A stretch of 64,000 nt of DNA from Scandinavium goeteborgense (GTDB lineage Bacteria > Pseudomonadota > Gammaproteobacteria > Enterobacterales > Enterobacteriaceae): NCBI RefSeq assembly GCF_003935895.2, contig NZ_CP054058.1, positions 1,860,001 through 1,924,000 of the forward strand. The letters are read 5' to 3'. Position 1 is the first letter of the stretch, and every line of letters begins with the position of its first letter. Below the pieces are notes generated by a model. The model was not told where the DNA came from. It did not search any database and saw only the letters and a list, made by a program, of their open reading frames with translations. Of this stretch, positions 8,087 to 16,623 are shown piece by piece. Made by a program: the position numbers and the translations under genes.

Positions 8087-9067
8087 TTACGCCATTTTGC
8101 GACAGTGGAAGCGCTGGCGGTATTCACCCGGCGTCAGGTGCAATTGTTTTTCAAACAGACGACGCAGGTTGATGCTGCTGCCAAATCCGGTCTGTTCGGC
8201 AATACGTTCGAGCGGATCGTTGGTTTGTTCGAGGCGCTGACGAGCCGCGGCCAGACGCGCTTCGGCCACGTAGCGGGCGGGAGACGCGCCGGTCTCACGG
8301 GTAAACACCCGGGTAAAGTTTCGCGGGCTCATGGCGGCTTTTTCTGCCAGCTTTTCCACGCACAGGTCGGCAGTAATGTTGTCGAGGATCCAGGTCAGCA
8401 GGTCGTTCATCGGGCCGTGGCCGTCGGACTGCTTCAGGTTATAGCGGCTGAACTGGAGCTGGCCGCCGGGACGGCGCAGGTACATCACCATGTCCTGAGC
8501 GATATCGCGGGCGAGCGTGAAGCCATAATCTTCTTCGACCAGCGCCAGCGTGAGGTCGAAGCCTGTGCTGACGCCGCCCGAGGTCCAGACGTGGCCGTCC
8601 TGAACATACAGCGGCCCGGCTTCGACGTTTACCTGCGGGTATTCGGCTTTCAGCGTATCGAGCAATTTCCAGTGGGTGGTGGCGCGTCTGCCGTCAAGCA
8701 ACCCGGCCTGCGCCAGCAAAAGCGCACCACCGCACACGGAGGCAACGCGTCGGGCGTGCGGAGCCGCGAGGTGCAGCCAGTCGACCACCGCGATGGATTC
8801 GAGCGGGTCTTGCCCGCGACCGGTGATGATAATGGTATCCAGCGGTTCGCGCGGGTCCAGCTCATGCAAACGGTGATCGGCCAGCAGATTTAACCCTGAC
8901 TGGCCGTGGATCACCTGATGCGGTTGAGTGGTCGCGAGCGCCACGTGATAACGAGGCTGCGCCATACCTTCCGGATGCAGGCGGTTGGCCTGCATCAGAA
9001 TGTCGGCAATACCGGCGGACTCAAACAGCATGCCGCCGTCGGGGACGATAATCAGGATTTTCTTCAT
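8087..9067 (-). CDS. GlxA-like AraC-family regulator (DJ-1/PfpI domain plus HTH)
   Basis: 326 residues. The N-terminal half (about 1-185) is a DJ-1/PfpI-like domain starting KKILIIVPDGGMLFESAGIAD, with a nucleophile-elbow-like ASVCGGALLLAQAGLL. The C-terminal half (about 225-325) is an AraC DNA-binding domain (KLAEKAAMSPRNFTRVF and ERIAEQTGFGSSINLRRLF). The start is uncertain: ATG 9067 matches the family N-terminus but has a very close AGGA; a GTG at 9088 adds seven residues. It lies between a permease and a GAPDH gene, 31 and 78 bases apart, all on the minus strand, so it may share their transcript. The effector is unknown. Confidence 0.85.
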   Translation of the reverse strand: MKKILIIVPDGGMLFESAGIADILMQANRLHPEGMAQPRYHVALATTQPHQVIHGQSGLNLLADHRLHELDPREPLDTIIITGRGQDPLESIAVVDWLHLAAPHARRVASVCGGALLLAQAGLLDGRRATTHWKLLDTLKAEYPQVNVEAGPLYVQDGHVWTSGGVSTGFDLTLALVEEDYGFTLARDIAQDMVMYLRRPGGQLQFSRYNLKQSDGHGPMNDLLTWILDNITADLCVEKLAEKAAMSPRNFTRVFTRETGASPARYVAEARLAAARQRLEQTNDPLERIAEQTGFGSSINLRRLFEKQLHLTPGEYRQRFHCRKMA

Positions 9068-9098
9068 GTCCTGAAAAGTACACCTCACACATATTAAG

Positions 9099-10469
9099 TC
9101 AAGTTGGCAGTGACGCGGCGGCTTCGCGTGGGGTCGCTTTTTTCATTGGGATAACGGCAATGATCATCGCCCCCAGCACCAGGAATCCGGCGACCATAAA
9201 GATCCCGGCGTTGAAGTTGCCGGTGACATCTTTCATCCAGCCCATCAGCAGCGGCCCGAGCGCCGCGCCGGTCATCCCGGTGGCGTTAATCACCGCAATG
9301 CCCACCGCGCGAGCGCGCAGGGAAATGTAGCGGTCCGGCGTGGTCCAGAAAATGACCATCGCCGCAAACGCGCCCGCCGACGCCATCACAATGCCGCTGA
9401 ACTGCCACAGCGGATTAGTGCTGGAGGCGGTCAGCATCCAGCCTGCGGCGGCAAACAAATACGGCAGCAGGGTGTGGAATTTACGCTCGTTCATCCGATC
9501 CGAACGCTTGCTCCACCACACCATCCCCACGATGGTGCACACCTGCGGAATGGCGCTCAGCAGGCCGATGGTCACATTGCTGCTGGTTTCGTTAAAACTG
9601 CGCAGGATAAGCGGCGTCCAGACGCTCAACGCGCTCAGAGTATTGGTCAGGCAAAAATAGGCCAGCGTGTAGAGAATGATCACCGGGGTGAACAGTTCGC
9701 GCGCCATGCTGCGCGGCGGCAACAGCGACGCACTGGCGGCCAGCTGCGTTTTTTGCAGTGCGATTTTGTCCGCTTCCAGCATCTCGTTCAGACAGGCTTT
9801 GTCGTCTTCGGTCAGCCATTTCGCCTTCGACGGACTGTCATCCAGCCAGAACCACACCACCAGTCCCAGCAGCACTGACGGGAAACCTTCCAGCAGGAAC
9901 AGCCACTGCCAGCCCTTCAGATTCAGTAGGCCGTCCATGTTCAAAATGTACCCCGAGGCCAGCGACCCGAGCGCCATGGTGACCGGCATCGCAATCATAA
10001 ACAGGGCATTGGCGCGAGCGCGATATTGCGCCGGGAACCAGTAGGTTAAATACAGCAGCAGGCCCGGCAGGAACCCGGCTTCCGCGATCCCGACCAGCAT
10101 CCGTAACACATACAGGCTGCTCGGCCCGGTAGCGAACATGGTGGCGGTAGACGCAATGCCCCAGATCACCATCAGCATCGCAATCCAGCGGCGTGCGCCG
10201 ACGATGCTCAGCATGATATTGCTCGGAATGCCGCAGATGACGTACATCACATAAAACAGGGTGGTGGCGAGGCCAAACATGGTGCTGGTCAGACCGAGAT
10301 CTTTACCCATCGTCAGCCCGGCAAAACCAATGTTGATGCGGTCGAGATAGGAGAAAACAAACAGGATAAATAAAAACACGATCAGGCGACGGAACAGCTT
10401 CTTGATAACAGCCTGTTGGCGCGGGTCCAGCGGCGGGTCCAGAGGTCGTTGTGCAGACGTATCAGTCAT
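9099..10469 (-). CDS. ACS-family MFS permease resembling 4-hydroxyphenylacetate transporter HpaX
   Basis: 456 residues, 12 predicted helices. The N-terminal block (QQAVIKKLFRRLIVFLF, SYLDRINIGFAGLTMGKDLG, YVICGIPSNIMLS) strongly resembles HpaX of the anion:cation symporter group from recall. SD GGAG lies 5 bases before the ATG. There are no hpa catabolic genes in the window. It diverges from iacR, and its closest named relative carries an aryl-acetate, so uptake of indole-3-acetate or a related aryl-acetic acid is an attractive inference. An alternative is a role with the regulator and GAPDH genes that follow it. Confidence 0.8.
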   Translation of the reverse strand: MTDTSAQRPLDPPLDPRQQAVIKKLFRRLIVFLFILFVFSYLDRINIGFAGLTMGKDLGLTSTMFGLATTLFYVMYVICGIPSNIMLSIVGARRWIAMLMVIWGIASTATMFATGPSSLYVLRMLVGIAEAGFLPGLLLYLTYWFPAQYRARANALFMIAMPVTMALGSLASGYILNMDGLLNLKGWQWLFLLEGFPSVLLGLVVWFWLDDSPSKAKWLTEDDKACLNEMLEADKIALQKTQLAASASLLPPRSMARELFTPVIILYTLAYFCLTNTLSALSVWTPLILRSFNETSSNVTIGLLSAIPQVCTIVGMVWWSKRSDRMNERKFHTLLPYLFAAAGWMLTASSTNPLWQFSGIVMASAGAFAAMVIFWTTPDRYISLRARAVGIAVINATGMTGAALGPLLMGWMKDVTGNFNAGIFMVAGFLVLGAMIIAVIPMKKATPREAAASLPT

Positions 10470-10735
10470 GAAAACTCCACATTGCGTTTATTAGTATGAG
10501 TGTGCAGGTCGGCTAAACGTATAGAAAATAGCCACTGGAAACGTCAATGTAATACGTGAAAAACGATACGTAATTGCAGGTGATATATCATTTATGAATC
10601 ATAATGCGACGGTGATCGCGCATTTTTCTTATGACCCGCTTCAAACCCGCATCCGGTGGCGGATTGACGCTATAGCCGTCACGGATTCGCAGGTATAATC
10701 GCGTTATCTGCTGCTTTTTTCTGGTAAGGAAACGC
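10470..10735. promoter_or_regulatory. Divergent region between HpaX-like permease and iacR with repeated ATACGT
   Basis: 266 bases between outward-facing genes. The hexamer ATACGT occurs at 10552-10557 and 10566-10571 and, inverted, at 10517-10522. GGCTA and TAGCC (10511-10532) form a small inverted pair around the last one. A TATAAT at 10694-10699 is a plausible -10 for iacR, without a good -35. The repeats are candidate operator parts; no known consensus is matched. Confidence 0.35.
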
Positions 10736-11209
10736 ATGAGTAACATAAAAAAAACCGCTGAGGACACAGCCGCCGATCCCGGCTTCCATCGTGAAGAATT
10801 TCCGTTCTACTGGATCGTGAATGTTTACGCGCGTTACACGCAAATCATGGAAATTACACTGAAAAAAGCGCAGCTCGATGTTTCTGGCTTCCGGGTGTTG
10901 ATGGTGACGCACCAGTACGGCAAGGCCAGCATTTCGCAGATTGCGGAATACGCGATGGCCAAAATGCCGACGGTGACTAAAATCGTCGGCCGCCTGCGTG
11001 AAGACGGTCTGGTGACCACCGCCAGTAGCGAAAGTGACGCCCGCGTAACCGAAGTGATACTCACTGAACTCGGGCGGCAAAAAGTGGAAGAAGCCTACGC
11101 CCAGGCCAGTAAAGTGTTTGAAAAAGGGTTCAAGGGCATGACCAGCAGTCAGGTCGCAAAAATGAATCTGTCGCTGTCAAAAGTGCTGGATAACCTCAAC
11201 GAACTTTGA
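10736..11209 (+). CDS. iacR: IacR, MarR-family regulator of indole-acetate catabolism
   Basis: 157 residues with a central winged helix-turn-helix of the MarR type: GFRVLMVTHQYGKASISQIAEYA, then KMPTVTKIVGRLREDGLV recognition helix and the wing residues SESDARVTEVILTELG. Long flanking helices form the dimer region. SD AAGGA lies 5 bases before the ATG. It sits directly upstream of, and on the same strand as, the iac operon, as MarR-type iacR genes do in known iac clusters. It is expected to repress the operon until indole-3-acetate or a derivative binds. It is not HpaR, whose sequence is different. Confidence 0.8.
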   Translation: MSNIKKTAEDTAADPGFHREEFPFYWIVNVYARYTQIMEITLKKAQLDVSGFRVLMVTHQYGKASISQIAEYAMAKMPTVTKIVGRLREDGLVTTASSESDARVTEVILTELGRQKVEEAYAQASKVFEKGFKGMTSSQVAKMNLSLSKVLDNLNEL

Positions 11210-11291
11210 CCCTGAACCGCGTAATGATAAATTTGTGATCCGCTTAGAAATTTCTTATAACCTCCTGTAAAACCACGTTTTTTAAAGCAAT

Positions 11292-11320
11292 GCCGTCATC
11301 TGTCCGTATGACGGCTTTCT
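11292..11320 (+). terminator. Probable terminator after iacR
   Basis: GCCGTCAT and ATGACGGC form an 8-bp stem with an 8-base loop, followed by TTTCT. The T-run is short, so ending may be partial. It separates iacR from the iacH operon. Confidence 0.6.
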
Positions 11321-11431
11321 GCCCCAACCCCGCCATTTTTGTTTTATTTTTCATCAGCCTGACGCAATAGCCTTTTACTCTTAAAGGTTAATAAATTGTT
11401 GCCTGCTGGTAAAAATAACGTGAAATATTAC

Positions 11432-11473
11432 TTGAATTTTCATCTAAATCTTCCATGATTGACCTAACGTTAG
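11432..11473 (+). promoter_or_regulatory. Candidate iacH promoter with overlapping operator palindrome
   Basis: TTGAAT (11432-11437) and CATGAT (11454-11459) are a fair -35/-10 pair with a 16-base spacer. The predicted start point, near 11466, falls inside the perfect palindrome CTAACGTTAG (11464-11473), where bound IacR would block transcription. The hexamers match the consensus only moderately and the operator role is inferred from position. Confidence 0.45.
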
Positions 11474-11541
11474 TCAGGACAAAAGGTCGCGTTGACGACT
11501 CCCCTGAATATGATTCGTTTTTTCTGGTCAAGGTGTTAATC

Positions 11542-12666
11542 ATGAAACCAGTTTCTGTGAGCAAAGGTTTTGTCGAACAGTTTATCCTCGGTGAGGGCGA
11601 GCTTCGGTTTGCAGTAAAAGACACCCTGGACGTGGCCGGTTTCCCGACCCGGGCAGGCTGTCGGGCGCTGGAAAATGCCCCGGCTGCAGAACGCCATGCC
11701 AGCGTGGTCGCCACGCTGCTGGGCAAGAACTGCGTCCTGACCGGCAAAACCACGCTGCATGAGCTGGCGTTTGGCGTGACGGGCATCAATGCCTGGAGCG
11801 GGACTCCGCTCAACACACACTTTCCTGACGTGATCCCCGGCGGCTCGTCCAGCGGTTCGGCGGCGGTGGTGGCCTCGGGCGAAGTCGATTTTTCCCTCGG
11901 CACCGACACCGGCGGCTCGGTGCGAATGCCTGCGGCCTGCTGCGGGGTTATCGGCCTCAAGCCCGGTTACGACGTCCTGAGCCGCAAAGGCGTCATGCCG
12001 GCGGAAAGCTCGCTGGACTGCGTCGGTGTATTCACCCGCGATGCGGCAGTACTGCGCCAGGCGATGACCCGACTCGGCGTGCCCGTCGACGAACCCTTGT
12101 CTGCGTTGCCGGCTTTGTCGTTCCTCTCCGTGGCTACCCCTGAAATTGATGCCTGCCTGCGGGCGTTCCTCGAGCAACATTCCGTTCAGCCACGCGATGC
12201 AGAGCTGCCGCTGTTTGCCGACGCGCACCGCGCCGGGCTGGCGATCATCAGCCGCGAAAACTGGCTGGCGCTGAATCCGTTGCTGGCAAGCGGGCAGGTC
12301 TCCACCGACGTGGCGTCCCGCATTCGTTCGGGGGCAGACGTCAGCCCAGAAGCGCTCGAGGCGGCCGAACACATTCGCCGTGATTTCAGTGTCCAGCTTG
12401 ATGCCTTACTGGCGCAAACCCCGCTGCTGGCGCTGGCGACCTTGCCGGAACTGCCGCCGACGCTGAGCGAGGCGCAGGACCCGCTGAGCGTGGTCAATCT
12501 CACCCGGCTGGTACGGCCCTTCAACCTGAGTGGACACCCGGCGCTGTCGCTGCCGGTGGGAGAACTTCACGGTCGCCCGGTGGCACTCCAGTTGGTTGCA
12601 GCCAAAGGCCACGACGGTTTTCTGGTGCAGGCCGCCGAATGGCTGACCTCGCGACGACGTCACTAA
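11542..12666 (+). CDS. iacH: IacH, amidase-signature family hydrolase
   Basis: 374 residues. The amidase-signature catalytic set is visible: Lys26 in AVKDTLD, the GGSSSGSAAVV block with the cis-Ser, and the nucleophile Ser in GTDTGGSVRMPA. It is shorter than typical 450-500-residue family members. The start at 11542 is chosen for the AAGGTG site 6 bases upstream; a frame extending to 11455 is not needed. It is the first gene of the iac operon. In known iac clusters iacH is an accessory gene not always essential for growth on indole-3-acetate; hydrolysis of an amide intermediate or an IAA conjugate is a reasonable guess. Confidence 0.85.
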   Translation: MKPVSVSKGFVEQFILGEGELRFAVKDTLDVAGFPTRAGCRALENAPAAERHASVVATLLGKNCVLTGKTTLHELAFGVTGINAWSGTPLNTHFPDVIPGGSSSGSAAVVASGEVDFSLGTDTGGSVRMPAACCGVIGLKPGYDVLSRKGVMPAESSLDCVGVFTRDAAVLRQAMTRLGVPVDEPLSALPALSFLSVATPEIDACLRAFLEQHSVQPRDAELPLFADAHRAGLAIISRENWLALNPLLASGQVSTDVASRIRSGADVSPEALEAAEHIRRDFSVQLDALLAQTPLLALATLPELPPTLSEAQDPLSVVNLTRLVRPFNLSGHPALSLPVGELHGRPVALQLVAAKGHDGFLVQAAEWLTSRRRH

Positions 12667-12770
12667 CGCCTTAATTTCGTTTTTTCATTTCCTGATGACT
12701 CAGTGAGTACGACTCATTGCGGCCTCGTGCGTCCTGAACGCGCCGCAAATAACAAAAACCGGAGGAAGCT

Positions 12771-13898
12771 ATGTCTGCCGTACTGATTCGTGAAGAGCTG
12801 GTTCCGCTGTTGAGTGACGTTGCCACTCGCAGCGCCGATTTTGAGCATCAGCGCCATATTTCTGACGACGTGATCGTCCGCTTCAAACAGGTGGGCGTGT
12901 ACCGCGCGCTGGTGCCAAAAATGTACGGCGGCGACGAATGTTCCCCGGCAGCGTTCTGCGAACTGGTCGAGCAAATCGCCACCGCCGACGGGTCGGCGGG
13001 CTGGGTCGCCAGCTTCGGCATGAGCCCGTTCTATCTCGGCGCACTGCCGCCGGACACCCTGAAAGAACTCTATCGCGACGGCCCGGACGTGGTGTTTGCC
13101 GGGGGCATTTTCCCGACGCAAAAAGCGCAGCAGGCCGACGGCGGCTATCGCGTCAGCGGCCGCTGGAGCTTCGCCAGCGGCAGCATGGGCGCGTCGGTAT
13201 TAGGCGTCGGCATTCTGCCCGACGGCGAGCAGGCGCTGCCACGCATGGCGGTACTGCCGCGTGAAAATGTGCATATCGATCCGGTGTGGGACACCGTGGG
13301 CCTCGCCGGCACCGGCAGTCATGACCTGGTGGTCAACGACGCGTTTGTGCCGCATGAATGGACCTTTATTCGTGGCGGGGCGCTGAATCTGGAAGGGCCG
13401 CTGTACCGCTATCCGGTGTTGTCGCTGGCGACCCAGGTGCTGTCCGTCGTCGCCCTCGGCGTGGCCCGCGCCGCACTGAATGAAATCTACGCCATCGCCC
13501 ATCGTCAGCAGTCCGTGACCGGCGCACCGCGTCTGGCCGACAGGCCGCAGGCGCAGATGCAAATTGCCCACTGCGAAGCTGAATTGCGCTCCGCCCGGGC
13601 CTGGTTTTACGACGCCATCGACGATGTCTGGCAGCGCCTGCTGGCGGGGGATGACGCGAGCTGCGAGCAAATTAACGCGCTGCGGCTTTCATCGACGCAC
13701 GTCACCCGCGTTTCCGCCGACGTGGCGCGTCAGGCGCTGGCCCTCAACGGCATGGGCGGCGTGACCATGACCAGCCCGCTACAGCGCTACGTGCGCGACA
13801 CGATGGTGATTACCCAACATGCCTTTATGGGCGACCTCTCGTACCTCAATGCCGGTACGGTCTTCTTTGGTGGCAAACCGCTGCCGGGTTACTTGTGA
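12771..13898 (+). CDS. iacA: IacA, flavin-dependent indole-acetate monooxygenase (acyl-CoA dehydrogenase fold)
   Basis: 375 residues with the acyl-CoA dehydrogenase/group D flavin monooxygenase fold: an N-terminal helical part with QVGVYRALVPKMYGGDE, a middle beta domain (GRWSFASGSMG, DTVGLAGTGSHDL), and C-terminal helices ending GMGGVTMTSPLQRYVRDTM. This is the group of HsaA-like oxygenases that take reduced flavin from a partner reductase. In characterised iac clusters IacA catalyses the first oxidation of indole-3-acetate, and IacG supplies reduced flavin. SD GGAGG precedes the ATG. It follows iacH by 104 bases; that gap may hold a secondary promoter, but none is clear. Confidence 0.9.
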   Translation: MSAVLIREELVPLLSDVATRSADFEHQRHISDDVIVRFKQVGVYRALVPKMYGGDECSPAAFCELVEQIATADGSAGWVASFGMSPFYLGALPPDTLKELYRDGPDVVFAGGIFPTQKAQQADGGYRVSGRWSFASGSMGASVLGVGILPDGEQALPRMAVLPRENVHIDPVWDTVGLAGTGSHDLVVNDAFVPHEWTFIRGGALNLEGPLYRYPVLSLATQVLSVVALGVARAALNEIYAIAHRQQSVTGAPRLADRPQAQMQIAHCEAELRSARAWFYDAIDDVWQRLLAGDDASCEQINALRLSSTHVTRVSADVARQALALNGMGGVTMTSPLQRYVRDTMVITQHAFMGDLSYLNAGTVFFGGKPLPGYL

Positions 13899-13917
13899 TT
13901 TTTGAAAGGAGCAACAG

Positions 13918-14277
13918 ATGAGCCAGTCAACAACCTTACGCGTGCTGTTTTGCATCGGCGTGAACCAGAACTTTTTCGATGCCAGCCCGGCGGAAGCCAA
14001 GCAGGTGTGGGGCGCATTCGGCGTGATGATGAAAGGCATTGATGAAACGCCGGGCATCACCGTCATCGGCAACATGGATGACGACCAGCTGATGGTCGGC
14101 CCGTCCACCTCCGCGCCGTGGACCACCTACGTGTTAGCCGACGCTGAGCGTCTGGAAAACGTCGCCGCGGTCTGCAACCTGTTCCGCAGCACCCCGGTCG
14201 GCGACGGCGGCAGCAAGCTGTGGAAGTACTGCAAAATCGAGGCCCGCGTTGGCCGTGAACTGATTATCCAGAACTGA
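13918..14277 (+). CDS. iacB: IacB, small protein of the iac operon
   Basis: A 119-residue soluble protein with no signal peptide or membrane segment. Notable stretches are VLFCIGVNQNFFD near the start and LWKYCKIEARVGRELI at the end. I do not see a catalytic motif that I can name. Size and position, directly after iacA with 19 bases between, match iacB of known clusters, whose precise biochemical role is less settled than those of iacA, iacE and iacCD. SD AAAGGAG lies 6 bases before the ATG. Confidence 0.8.
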   Translation: MSQSTTLRVLFCIGVNQNFFDASPAEAKQVWGAFGVMMKGIDETPGITVIGNMDDDQLMVGPSTSAPWTTYVLADAERLENVAAVCNLFRSTPVGDGGSKLWKYCKIEARVGRELIIQN

Positions 14278-14288
14278 CGGAGCTGACG

Positions 14289-14831
14289 ATGAACGCCCAG
14301 GATGCGCTGCGGTTGCAGCAGCTCGAAGACTATCAGGCGGCGCGGGTCTGTATCAGCGATTACATGCGCCTGTGTGATGTGCTCGACACCGCAGAAACGG
14401 TGCAGGCGATTGGCGCATTGTTCAGCGTGGATGCCTGCTGGGAGGGCGTCGGCGAACCTTACGCCACGCGCCTCGGGCGTCATGTGGGGCGCGAGGCCAT
14501 TGTGAAAATGATGGCGGGTTACGTACGGCAACCGGCGCATTTCGCGATGAACGCGCACTTCCTCTGTTCCGAAGCGCTGTGGCATACGGCGAACAGTGAA
14601 CTGCGCGGCCGCTGGCTGATGTTGCAAACCTCGGCGTTTACCGCAGGCGGTGCGCATCTCAACGCCGCAGAACTCAACGTGAACTTTGTGCGCGAGGCGG
14701 GCGAAATGGTGATGCGCCATTTCACCACCCGCAACCTGTTCAGCCGCCCGGTAGACCACTGGCACGCGGCGGATGCCTTACCGGTTCCTGATAAAAACAA
14801 AGACGTGCAGGAGAATGGACATGCAATGTGA
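14289..14831 (+). CDS. iacI: IacI, SnoaL-like protein of the iac operon
   Basis: 180 residues. The arrangement of an N-terminal helix with DYMRLCDVLD, a VDACWEGVG strand, GREAIVKMM, and FAMNAHFLCSEAL suggests the cone-shaped SnoaL/NTF2-like fold shared by ring-hydroxylating beta subunits and small isomerases. Order iacA-iacB-iacI-iacC matches described clusters. It starts 11 bases after iacB and overlaps the iacC start by 11 bases, so translation is probably coupled. An isomerase or hydrolase step in the conversion of oxidised indole-acetate is possible; no catalytic residues can be assigned with confidence. Confidence 0.8.
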   Translation: MNAQDALRLQQLEDYQAARVCISDYMRLCDVLDTAETVQAIGALFSVDACWEGVGEPYATRLGRHVGREAIVKMMAGYVRQPAHFAMNAHFLCSEALWHTANSELRGRWLMLQTSAFTAGGAHLNAAELNVNFVREAGEMVMRHFTTRNLFSRPVDHWHAADALPVPDKNKDVQENGHAM

Positions 14832-16134
14832 TCACACCATCAATGTGAAGAATATCGATCCCGCGACGCCACCGACGCTGACGAGTACGGAGATTGCGGC
14901 GCTGGTGAAATCTGACCGGGTACACACTTCGCTGTACACCTCGGAAGCGCTGTTCCAGCTCGAACTGGAGCGTATCTTCAGTAAAACCTGGGTGTGGGTG
15001 GCGCACGCCAGCGAAATCCCGGACACCGGCAGCTTTAAGACCACCGAAATCGGCACCCAGCCGGTGATTGTGGTGCGTGACCGCAAAGGCACGGTGCATA
15101 CCTTACTCAACCGCTGCCGCCACCGCGCCGCCACGGTGTGTGAACACCGCAGCGGCAAAACCAACAGCTTTGTCTGCCCGTATCACGGCTGGGGCTACGC
15201 CCTGGACGGCAGTCTGCGTGGCGTGCCGCACCCGGAAAGCTACGCCGATCAGCTGGAAAAAGGCGAACTGGGGCTGGTGTCATTGCGCACTGAACAATAC
15301 GCCGGGATGATTTTCGCCACCTTTAATGAGCAGATTGAACCGCTGGAAGATTTCCTCGGTGTCGCCAAAAAATGGATGGATCTGTTCATGAAGCAGGGCG
15401 CGGGATATCCGATTAAAACCGGGCCTGCGCACCGGTTCCGCTTCCCCGGCAACTGGAAGATTCAGCTCGAAAACACCACCGACGGCTATCACTTCCCGGT
15501 GGTTCACCGCTCGTTTTTAAGCTCGGTCGATAAGCAAACCGAAGAGATGCTCAACTTCGTTGACGGCAGCGGCTACGTTGAGGATTTGGGCAACGGTCAC
15601 AGCGTGATGGTGATGATCCCGGAACTGGTGGATTTAGACGCCAATCTCGACGCGCCGATCCCTGAACGCTTCGCTGAGCTGGCCGATGCGCTGCGCGCCG
15701 ATCACGACGAAGAGCAGGTCCGACGCATCGTGCGTGCGGTTGGTGGCTCCGGTTTTAACCTCAATATTTTCCCAAACATCGCCTGTTCGATGGCGTTCTT
15801 CCGCGTCTTGCAGCCAGTGTCGGTACAAGAAACCGAAATTCACCATGCGGTGATCACCATGGACGGCGGGCCGGAAATAGCCAACCAGGCGCGTCTGCGT
15901 TTGCACGAACATTTCCAGGGGCCGATGGGCTTCGGCACGCCGGATGACTCCGAGGCGTGGGAGCGCGTACAGCGCGGGGCCACCGCGGGCGATGACCTGT
16001 GGATCATGCTTAACCGCGGGCTGGCGGGGGAATATCGTACCGACGACGGGCTGCGCAGCGACGTCAGCGCCGAAACCGGGATGCGTGCCGCCTACCAGCA
16101 GTGGAAAAAATTGATGACGGAGACAGAACAATGA
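14821..16134 (+). CDS. iacC: IacC, Rieske ring-hydroxylating dioxygenase large subunit
   Basis: 437 residues. The Rieske [2Fe-2S] site is complete: CRHR in NRCRHRAATVCEH and CPYHGWGY, matching C-x-H and C-x2-H. The mononuclear iron site is marked by ENTTDGYHFPVVH. ATG 14821 is preferred because AGGAG ends 7 bases upstream; the ATG at 14815 is only 1 base away and longer readings are not needed. With IacD as small subunit and IacF as reductase it forms a three-part dioxygenase that, in studied systems, converts dioxindole-acetate-type intermediates to catechol. The start overlaps iacI. Confidence 0.92.
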   Translation: MQCDHTINVKNIDPATPPTLTSTEIAALVKSDRVHTSLYTSEALFQLELERIFSKTWVWVAHASEIPDTGSFKTTEIGTQPVIVVRDRKGTVHTLLNRCRHRAATVCEHRSGKTNSFVCPYHGWGYALDGSLRGVPHPESYADQLEKGELGLVSLRTEQYAGMIFATFNEQIEPLEDFLGVAKKWMDLFMKQGAGYPIKTGPAHRFRFPGNWKIQLENTTDGYHFPVVHRSFLSSVDKQTEEMLNFVDGSGYVEDLGNGHSVMVMIPELVDLDANLDAPIPERFAELADALRADHDEEQVRRIVRAVGGSGFNLNIFPNIACSMAFFRVLQPVSVQETEIHHAVITMDGGPEIANQARLRLHEHFQGPMGFGTPDDSEAWERVQRGATAGDDLWIMLNRGLAGEYRTDDGLRSDVSAETGMRAAYQQWKKLMTETEQ

Positions 16135-16613
16135 TGACCCCAGATTCTGCCCTGTTTACCGCGATGGCGGTGGTCAATCTTGAAGGTGATTTGCTCGACC
16201 AGGGCGAATTTACGACCTGGCTGTCGCTGTGGCAGCCGGACGGCCTGTACGTGGTGCCGATTGACCCGCAGGAAACCGATTTTAAAAACACCCTGAACTA
16301 CGCCTGTGACGATCACCACATGCGCGAAAAACGGGTGAAGCGCCTGTACAGCGGGGAGTCCATTTCCACCACGCCGCGCGCCAGAACCCTGCGCACGCTG
16401 TCGCGCTTTCGGGTACTCGACGCGAGCGACGAGCGGATTGTGGTCCGTGGGGCGCAATCCTTGTGGGAACACCGCAAAGGCCACAGTCGCCATTACGCGG
16501 CGGATATTACCTGGCAGCTGCAACGCCACGGCGAAAGCTGGCTGATTGAGCAAAAGGTTATCCGCCTGGTCAACAGCGACGATGTGCTGCACAGCATCGG
16601 CTACATCCTTTAA
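16131..16613 (+). CDS. iacD: IacD, ring-hydroxylating dioxygenase small subunit
   Basis: 160 residues, the usual size of beta subunits. Characteristic segments are the N-terminal EGDLLDQGEFTTWLSLWQPDGLYVVP, shown in parts as DLLDQGEF and WLSLWQPDGLY, then HHMREKRVKRLYSG and the TLRTLSRFRVLD strand. The start overlaps the iacC stop in an ATGA arrangement, with GGAG 8 bases before. It has no iron ligands and should support assembly of the IacC catalytic ring. Confidence 0.92.
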   Translation: MMTPDSALFTAMAVVNLEGDLLDQGEFTTWLSLWQPDGLYVVPIDPQETDFKNTLNYACDDHHMREKRVKRLYSGESISTTPRARTLRTLSRFRVLDASDERIVVRGAQSLWEHRKGHSRHYAADITWQLQRHGESWLIEQKVIRLVNSDDVLHSIGYIL

Positions 16614-16623
16614 GGAGCGCGTT

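Noticed and set aside
9099-10469. 4-hydroxyphenylacetate (hpa) catabolic cluster
   Set aside because: Only the permease resembles an hpa gene; no hpaBC, hpaD-I or hpaR are in the window, and the MarR gene at 10736 is not HpaR-like.
11455-11541. N-terminal extension of IacH by 29 residues
   Set aside because: It would cover the likely promoter and operator, and the ATG at 11542 has a good ribosome site and the expected family start.
12690-12720. ACTCA/GAGT repeats between iacH and iacA as an operator
   Set aside because: The repeats are short and imperfect, and the gap is within one operon.
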